The position numbers were made by a program, and so were the translations under genes. Below, in pieces: positions 1 through 29,975 of a stretch of 29,975 nt of DNA. The stretch's first letter is position 1. Each line of letters begins with the position of its first letter. The notes under the pieces were generated by a model. It saw nothing but the letters and a program-made list of their open reading frames with translations, was not told the origin of the DNA and made no database searches. Origin of the DNA: Aplysia californica (Eukaryota > Mollusca > Gastropoda > Aplysiida > Aplysiidae); contig NW_004797508.1 of NCBI RefSeq assembly GCF_000002075.1, positions 350,456-380,430 of the forward strand, given 5' to 3'.

Positions 1-150
1 TGGCTTCAGTCAGACAGAGCCAACTCGGGCTGAGAGGGATGCAACATCCCACTGATTTCCAGCAGAAAGACCCGAGACACTCGATAAAAATCCTCCCCAC
101 GCAGGAATCGAACTCGGGTCTCCTGTGTGTTACAGATAAAACCAAGTCAC
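1..150 (-). repeat. tRNA-derived SINE, copy 1
   Basis: On the minus strand a box B-like GAGTTCGATTCC (about 105-116) is followed by a body shared with 1505-1640: GATTTTTATCGAGTGTCTCG, GGTCTTTCTGCTGG and GCATCCCTCTCAGCC. The window edge may cut the element. No cloverleaf is intact, so it is not a tRNA gene. Confidence 0.6.
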
Positions 151-1504
151 CACAGACACATTTCTGTTGCGCTTCGTTATAGTGACTGGACCATCAATAA
201 TTTATTCTACAGAGACACCAGCCATCCATGTCTACGTAGTCTACTGTAGCCTTCATCATATTAATAGTGATAGAATCTGAATAAATTCCGTGAATAGAAT
301 CTCACATTATCATATAACCGGATCTAGATCTACAGTATTGTACCGATATTGCAAATTTGAAACAAAATTATGAACATTGAAAACGGCATTTTAAATCCGC
401 TACAGTGGGCCGGGACTGACGGGACCATTGTGTATTCGGGTCAAAATTACGGATTTTGAAATGAGACGTGGGCAGTTTTGGTTTCTTCAGCCTCTCTTAC
501 GACTATTTCATCGCATACCCTAAAACATTATTTTTCAAATACATGACGTACCACGTATGTTGGTCACCAGCATTTGCTCATTAGGTAAATCTTTTATACA
601 TTTTTCTTTGTCGCACGTTTTCTCAAAACTCCATCATTTTTCTTAATCCAATCTTCTTGAAATCTCCACAGAATGAAGAGAAGATGTAACACTAAATATT
701 TTTCTGTTGAATAAACAATGTAATATCATAATAGATTTTTGTAGGTGCTGTCTGGAGTGTGGATTTTCAATGATTTTTTGCAAACTTGAATACCACCTCA
801 GGAAAAAAAAATATTGTGCACATTGTAAAATTCAAATGGCAAGTTTGTAGATCTATTGTTTGCTAATAGTAATAATATGCAGGCAGAATAACAACCTATT
901 TCCATGAAAATTAAGCTCAGCATACATTGCACAAGAAGTGTCAACAAAGTCCAATATGGCCCCTGTCTCCATGGCAACGAAACTTTTTTCTCAAAGTAAT
1001 ATGATTGCAGATTTCAAGACTCCTTAGTATGCTTGTTATATTGTAAAATTTTGTAAAAATTTGTGCACTTGTAAGCGATATGAAATAGCTTTCAGGTATA
1101 ACACCCCCCTCCCCCCCCCCCCAAGAAGAAGGCCAAGCTCACACATTGACACTTAAGATTAACGAATGTGATAATACATGTATATATATATATATATTGT
1201 CTACTTCATTATAATATAACTTTATTTACATAATGTATTTTTTAATCTGCGGCGTATTCCATGCTCTACAAAGTCTACTTGACAGCATGTTCTGAGCGCT
1301 TTACAAAACTAGGCCTCGCTATTCGTAATCGAATAAAGAGTTGCCACAGTTAGGGAAAAGTAGGCCTACTCAGATAAGGTCAAAACCAAAAGGTACCAGA
1401 GAAATTATGACAAGAGCTCAACTTTTCTTAAAAATTGAAATTTTAAAAAATTGTAAATGTTTTTGCACCCCCATCAACACAACTGACATTCTTTAGGAGG
1501 CGGG
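151..1504. other. 3'-flanking AT-rich sequence, nothing coding seen
   Basis: AT-rich sequence with a C-rich tract near 1105-1122 and a TA microsatellite. It contains no long open frame and no family match. It probably consists of old, unrecognised repeats. Confidence 0.6.
1181..1197. repeat. (TA)n microsatellite
   Basis: Seventeen bases of alternating TA in the 3' flank of the gene. Confidence 0.9.
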
Positions 1505-1640
1505 CTTCCTACCCGGCCTGTCATCGCCAACCCAGGCTGAGAGGGATACAACCCAGTAGAAAGACCGAGATACCCAATAAAAATGTTCTCCCCGCTTTAG
1601 GATCGAACTCTGGTCTCATGCATGCGACAATGCCGCGTTC
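1505..1640 (-). repeat. tRNA-derived SINE, copy 2
   Basis: Same orientation and order as copy 1: box B-like GAGTTCGATCC, then ATTTTTATTGGGTATCTCGG, TCTTTCTACTGG and TATCCCTCTCAGCC. The two copies differ by many substitutions, so these are old insertions. Upstream, GCGGCATTGTCGCATGCATG resembles the D-arm to anticodon part of a tRNA. Confidence 0.6.
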
Positions 1641-1806
1641 GTATATATAAATGCTGGTCTCAGTTTTGTTTCAAGAATAATAGATAGAATGAGAAGAACC
1701 CCAATACGGTAGTAAATTGACAGGAGATATCCCCCCCACGCCCCCCTTTCTACTTCTTCTACTTGTGCAGCCTCTCTAAACTGGACAGTCTCGTAAATTA
1801 ATACTA

Positions 1807-1920
1807 AGGGACCTTTCGCAAATGACGTCAGCTCAAGAGGGGGGGGTTTCAAGTGAAAAGTCGACAAAAGTTGACATGAGGGGGGTAAATTTTAGCTGAC
1901 GTCATTTCTGAACGGTCTCT
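1807..1920. repeat. 114-bp hairpin (MITE-like) element with paired CRE-like sites
   Basis: The arms 1807-1836 and 1891-1920 are inverted copies matching at most positions: AGGGACCTTTCGCAAATGAC against AGAGACCGTTCAGAAATGAC, both then CGTCAGCT. Each arm contains the CRE palindrome TGACGTCA. The target duplication is not clear. Confidence 0.6.
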
Positions 1921-2390
1921 ACTGTAAATTATGAATTTGAAGTTCAGTTGCCAAAAGAAGAAGGAAAAAATACGATTTTTAAAAAACCTCACCTCTCTCC
2001 TCTACCCCAGCCCAAAGAAAAAATAATCTGCGCACAACCAAGATCTATGGGTGTTTGGACTGTGGGCACCACTGACAGGTCTTACACTAAAGTACATGAA
2101 CTACGGTACCTTCCGTCTGCCTGTCTTACTTTTCTCCAGCAACAAAGATCATTACTGTGTCAATGCAGTGTGCTTCTCTTTACTCAAACATTTCGGATCT
2201 AGACGTCTTTGTTCTTGTGCTGTCAAGAAAGAAAAAAGAGTGACGGCATCCCAGCAGAAAGTCTGCGATTCTGACAGAAAAAAAAACACCTCTTGGGAAT
2301 CTAAATTGGGCATGCAAGGTACAGACCCTTTAAAGTTTAAACCAGTACGCCACAGATGCCATTGCATGAAGATTTGGACAAAGAGACGGT

Positions 2391-2740
2391 GTATATTGTG
2401 GTGTCCGTGGCTACCGGACTCGTAATAGAGAGGTTGCGGGTTCGGGGTTCAAGCCGCGGGCCCGATGTTGGGTCCTTGGGAAAGACACTTTACACAAATT
2501 TTCCCCACTTCACCCAGGTGGGAATGGGTACCCAGCTATAGAAAGTGAAAAATCTTGTCTGTTAGTGTTTGAGCACTTAACCGGCTGCTTGCACTGTACG
2601 CTTCCCGGGAAGCTGAGGATGTTTCCGAGTGTTCTATGGTCTGCTGGGGTAATAATATAGTGTAAAGCGCATAGACTAGAGCTTACTTTCGAGCGGGGAT
2701 ATGTGTATTACAAATGCTATTTATTATTAATACTGCTAAC
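2391..2740 (+). repeat. tRNA-derived SINE with conserved central domain
   Basis: The tRNA-like head (2391-2460) contains GGACTCGTAA, GAGAGGTTGCGGGTTC and GGGTTCAAGCC (box B). A central block follows (2475-2540: TTGGGAAAGACACTTTACAC and CCCACTTCACCCAGGTGGGA) of the kind conserved in several metazoan SINE superfamilies. A tail with GTGTAAAGCGCATAGACTAG and AAATGCTATTTATTATTAAT suggests mobilisation by an L2/CR1-like LINE. The exact superfamily cannot be assigned by eye. Confidence 0.65.
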
Positions 2741-2812
2741 ATTATTCACCAAGAAAACCTCAAGGCAATTAAAAACTAACAAAAACGAAAACTACATCGT
2801 CTTTCATGAAAT

Positions 2813-2818
2813 TTTATT
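2813..2818 (-). terminator. Candidate distal poly(A) signal AATAAA
   Basis: Canonical hexamer on the minus strand. It is followed about 30 bases on by a strongly T/G-rich stretch (TTTTCGTTTTTGTTAG), as expected for a cleavage downstream element. It would make a 3' UTR of about 3 kb. Confidence 0.4.
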
Positions 2819-3311
2819 ACTGATCAAGTTCCAAAGTTGTCCAAGAACGGGAGCGTTTTGTTCCTTTTTACAGCCAAAAAGCACTAGTGCTCAGGAATTA
2901 ATTTTGGAAATACAATGCAACCAACTACACGTACATGCATCCTAGTGGTAGAAAACCTAAATCAAGAAGCAAGCAAGACACGTGTCCAGCAAATAGCTTG
3001 GCATGTCGGCTCTACAGATCCTGTTCTGAACAAGCCAACATCATCACGGATGAGGGGGCGGGGGGAACAGAGAAATGCAACAAAAGATGACATTATTTAT
3101 GCCTATACAGATGCTTGCAACTATCAAGCTTTTCTCCACTTTTCCATACCCACTTGTTGAAAGACAAAATTAGGATCAGTCCACCCCTCCCTCCCACAAA
3201 ACACACCACTTATATTATTAATGTACAATAGTTTCGATTTCCAGTCCTACCCCGTCTCTAACGATCCCTCTCTTTGTGTCCCCCCACGCACAATCTATCC
3301 CTGGGAAGGAT

Positions 3312-3334
3312 GGGGGGGGGGGGGGGGGGGGGGG
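3312..3334. repeat. 23-base G homopolymer
   Basis: A G run on the plus strand (C in the gene's sense) inside the probable 3' UTR. Homopolymers of this length are prone to sequencing-length error. Confidence 0.95.
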
Positions 3335-4661
3335 TCAAGTGAGAGAGCTCGGGGTGCCACAAGTCACGAGGTTCCCAGAGCCCACCAGACAGTAGCCACA
3401 ATTAAGCATCACATGGACCAGCAACAACAACAGACTTATTATTGCTACTGCTACAACAAAAACAAGAGACCAGCACATCATGGTGATGAGATCTCCCCCC
3501 ATCCCAACTCTAGGAAACCCCGCAGCGACTGAGAGAGTGGCACCCCCCCCCCCCCCCCCGGAGAGAACGTGGAGTCAAAAGCTTAATAAAGCAGCCATGC
3601 ATGCAAAGATGTGCTGAGCGAGCGGCCCAACAAGAGGCAACAGAATATGACATCAGCCCATGAGCAATACCCAACAACACTACTTCCCAGGAACTCAATT
3701 TAAAAAAACAAAAAAACCCCAACAAAAACCAGACAGTCACTGCAATATATAATAATAAAACAAGCGAGTCATCGTGACCATGGACACAACGAGGATCTTA
3801 TGAAAATATGACTTGCATCTGATCTCATCTATTGATCTGTACAACCAACAAACAAATTGCCAATGCACAAAATACAGCAGCAGTTACACATGCCGGGTTT
3901 AATTGTGTTCGAAAAAACATCAGTTCAAAAGCCAGAGAAAATCATGAGAATAATGTCATGATTAATCCTCCAAGTGTCATAGGTTCAATTACGTGGGACC
4001 AAGGAATCCTGATCGTTTTCACGTCAAGTGACAAAAAGTCCTTGGAAAACTATTTTTGAAATCCATTTCTAATTGACTCGTATACATAATTTCTTAACCT
4101 GAAAGGCTTGGCAAAAAGGGAAAAAAAAATAACTGTCCACCTATTTTTACAGATTGAAAGTATGCATTTCAACGAGCGGTAGAAAGAAAATGGCTGATTA
4201 GTTCCTTGTGAACCAAATAACAAAAACTAGTTGATCCAGTAAGAACATTTCGACTACAAGAATGTGCAATGGCAACCCTCCTTTTTTTAAAACACAATAT
4301 CGGTGTTGAAAGAAATGACACATGCCTCCATCAACATAATTTAGATCCTGCCAGGACCAGTCAGGATGAGTTTTCGGTTTCCATTACAGTCTCACCTCAA
4401 TCTTTTGCCCCCTGTGGGAAAAGAACTCTCCTGTGCGGACTGAAACGGGACTGATTTGGTGATTTAACAAAAGGAGAAGTGAATCCTAGATAGCAGCTCA
4501 ATTGCTGACAAACTCACGGCTGTGACACAACAGCCTGGACACTTGGAGGGTTAATTATATTGCCCAGTTTGTGCAGGATACATTCTACATAACATAACAC
4601 CTGGTGGACTGTACACACACCAGCATTGACTACGCAGGAAGGATTTCATGCACAGCGGCAT

Positions 4662-4667
4662 TTTATT
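4662..4667 (-). terminator. Candidate proximal poly(A) signal AATAAA
   Basis: Canonical hexamer on the minus strand, about 1.2 kb below the stop codon. A TGTGCATG stretch follows as a possible GU-rich downstream element. It competes with the distal signal. Confidence 0.35.
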
Positions 4668-5850
4668 TGCGTACCAGGATGATTTTCAAAGCTCTCCCAA
4701 AAAATGATTAAAAATAAATAAATTAATGATGGTAGGAAAAAAAATATATCGCTAACAGCGGAGGCACCAGGGGAAGAAGGGGGTGGGGGGTGGGGGTGGG
4801 TGTTTTCTTTCCTTCTTTTCTGATCAAGGTTGTCAGGTTGTAGTTTATATACGATCGCGATGTTGTCATCGCCTGGGTCTTTGTTACATTGCCAAGGGTC
4901 ACACTACGCGCCGACACTGTTGACGCCATGAAATACCATGACAGCTGGGATGTGGGTGGGTCGAGAGCTGGGTCCAGGCTTCTGAGGGTCATCGTCAAGG
5001 TAGATGGTATGTGGAGGTGGGGCAGTTGGTGGATGTCTGGGGGTTCGTTAATCGTAGTAGTAGAAGTAGTGACTGTCGTCTCATCCAGCAGTAGCAAATA
5101 TATGACAGAAGAGGCAAGGAAGAACAACGGGCACACAGAGGCTCTGACCAGATGAGCCCCCCCCTGTCCTGTGTGGTGGTGGTGGCGGTGTTTGATGGTG
5201 AAGGAGACAAAAATCTTTGGTGTGCCAACGCAGAAGAGAGAGCCCACTCACTGGATCAGCAGCCAACACCCCAGCCCGAGGGGACAAAGGATGCGTGTGT
5301 GCGAGGAGAGAGCACGAGTGCCACTTGGCTGGCTGGGAAGGGAGGCCCATTGAGCAAAAATTGTACACTCAACGACCCAACCAAATGAGGGGGGATGGTG
5401 GGGGGAGAGAGAACATTCGTAGCCGTGGTGAAGTCCTCTCACAGTTCATTATAACATGGCTTGGTCAGTCCAGTCATCTTTCCAGTTGGGGTCGGGGGGT
5501 CAGTTGTCCGGGTCGTGTAAAAAGGCAGAAGGTCATCGTCGGTGCTCTGTCCAGGTACAAGCAGAGCAGTCGGAAGGCGGCCAGCAGAACATTCTGGCAG
5601 ACAAGATGGGCGGTGTCGGGAACTTGATGGGAGACAGGGGACAACAGGCTCTTCGCAGGGTGCCGCATAAGCGAGTGGAAGAGAAGCCCACGTACGACGC
5701 GACGTGTTGGAAGGCCAGGGATCAAGCACAAATTGGCATGTGCCGCGCACCTGTGACGATCCCCAGTTCAAGAAGTAGTAGTCTAGTGTCTTAAGTCAGT
5801 CACTACTTTGTACAGTGTCTTTGGGGTCAGTTTGCGTCTACCAACAGTCG

Positions 5851-29146
<23,296 letters not shown>

Positions 29147-29975
29147 ATCTGCGATATAATAACGATGAACTGTAGCCTGTGTCTACAAAGTTAAATATTC
29201 TATCAGTTTAGTCAGTTTCTTTCTTTCTTGATCCTCTTCACACCTTAGAAATGTCGGACTTGATCATGCTTTCCGTCAAATATGTTACGGGCAATCTGAT
29301 TGGACAAAAATTTGAGTAATTAGAAAAAAATTACTGAAGGATAAAAATGTCTTAAATAATTTTTTAACATTTAATATTATAAGCTTTTGAAGCAACTTGA
29401 TTATTTTTTTAAATTCAAAGACAAAAACTGTAATATTTCGTCGCAGCATCCCAATTTTGCATTTGCGTAAAAATAACTATTTTGTAAGAATACTAATTGA
29501 AAAATATAATCTAAACCTGTTTCCCCTTATTTTTCATAAAGTATTTTGATAGCAATACACCCTTTTCAATATTCCGATCAGGTTTATGTCAAGATCACCG
29601 TTAAAATAATTTGTTTCGTCACATTGAACTAGAAAAAATTAGCCAATGACCAATGAGTTTGCAACAGTAAACCATTTGTCCGTTCCTACTAATTTATGCG
29701 ATACTGTATTTTCTAAGACAAAGCTAAGCCAGGTTCAGTTTGGTATCTGATCACGGGGTGGGGTCAAGAAGAACATAATAATATTCTATTTATTATCATA
29801 CTTGTTTTACTCTTCTGTTTGCTGTATTTTATCATTTCGAATTCTAAAATCTTTGACTAAGTAAAGAGGAAAAGAAGAAAAAAACATATGAACTGAGGAT
29901 GAATCAGAACAGGATTAAAGTAGCATAACTCTTTGTCCGTGAAATCTTTATCAATTTTGTCAGTTCCCTCCCCTG
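29147..29975 (-). other. Upstream region of KPNA4
   Basis: About 830 bp upstream of the start codon. It is AT-rich and shows no CpG-island-like stretch, no clear TATA box near the ATG and no coding frame. The promoter or a 5' untranslated exon may lie here or beyond the window; I cannot place the start site. Confidence 0.4.

Larger units (their letters stand above)
2790..5850 (-). other. Probable 3' UTR and 3' flank of KPNA4
   Basis: The stretch below the stop codon has no recognisable coding region. Read in the gene's sense it contains a C run (complement of the 23-G run at 3312-3334), a G run (complement of the 17-C run at 3543-3559) and CCACCA-like repeats (about 5170-5190). Two AATAAA hexamers on the minus strand could end the transcript, giving a UTR of about 1.2 kb or 3.0 kb. 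The open frames here are low-complexity or lack family matches, so I treat them as chance. The exact end is not visible in the sequence. Confidence 0.4.

Noticed and set aside
1505-1640. A functional tRNA gene on the minus strand
   Set aside because: The T-arm-like GAGTTCGATCC lacks a matching acceptor stem, and the sequence recurs at 1-150 with the same non-tRNA body.
2391-2465. A functional tRNA gene on the plus strand
   Set aside because: Only the box B and anticodon-arm parts resemble a tRNA. Acceptor-stem pairing is missing and a SINE body and tail follow directly.
4723-5247. A 174-codon open frame on the minus strand
   Set aside because: It is low-complexity (His, Thr and Pro runs from CCA/ACC repeats), lies in the probable 3' UTR, and has no recognisable domain.
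5217-5794. Overlapping open frames on both strands below the stop codon
   Set aside because: They overlap each other in several frames, have no family similarity and are explained by GC-richer sequence with few stops.

Overview
The window looks like a piece of an intron-rich animal genome, most likely a lophotrochozoan and plausibly a marine gastropod. This guess rests on the interspersed-repeat style (tRNA-derived SINEs, many short TTAA- and TA-flanked DNA-transposon derivatives, long GA microsatellites, long C/G homopolymers). The organism assignment is inference. The gene content is certain: one gene, on the minus strand, fills almost the whole window.

That gene encodes an importin subunit alpha of the KPNA3/KPNA4 (importin alpha-3/alpha-4) clade. 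I resolved 14 coding exons, all with GT-AG introns, from the ATG at 29146 down to the TGA at 5851. The exon lengths sum to 1548 nt (515 codons plus stop) with compatible phases throughout. The protein has an N-terminal importin-beta-binding (IBB) segment in exons 1-3, a ladder of armadillo (ARM) repeats in exons 3-13 with the NLS-binding Trp/Asn pairs, and a short C-terminal tail ending EGFKF. A long 3' UTR probably continues below 5851, with candidate poly(A) signals at 4662-4667 and 2813-2818.

The most important structural point is an assembly problem. A 1743-bp block (16271-18013) recurs at 18114-19856, and the two copies are separated by exactly 100 N. The left copy runs up to the gap and the right copy starts at it, which is the signature of two contigs with overlapping ends that were scaffolded instead of merged. 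The block contains coding exon 9 (129 nt). The artefact therefore creates a false, perfectly in-frame second copy of 43 residues that an annotation pipeline would not flag.

The introns hold several DNA-transposon derivatives. They are a pogo/Tigger element with TA target duplications and only its helix-turn-helix coding part (6520-7409), a related end fragment (about 28031-28108), two copies of a TTAA-flanked piggyBac-like element (9414-10724 and 12864-13694), a second TTAA element nested in the first copy (9613-10045), a probable third TTAA family (7784-8295), and an 873-bp inverted-repeat element with internal iterated palindromes (20674-21546). The 3'-flanking part (1 to about 2790) carries two copies of one tRNA-derived SINE, another SINE with a conserved central domain, and a 114-bp hairpin element built around two CRE-like TGACGTCA sites. 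Two loci of diverged tandem units (179 bp and 189 bp) and a mollusc-like dispersed repeat family account for more intron sequence.

I did not find an undescribed multi-gene system. The interest lies in the hidden exon duplication, the nested TTAA elements, a strand-biased set of homopolymer tracts and several unnamed repeat families.
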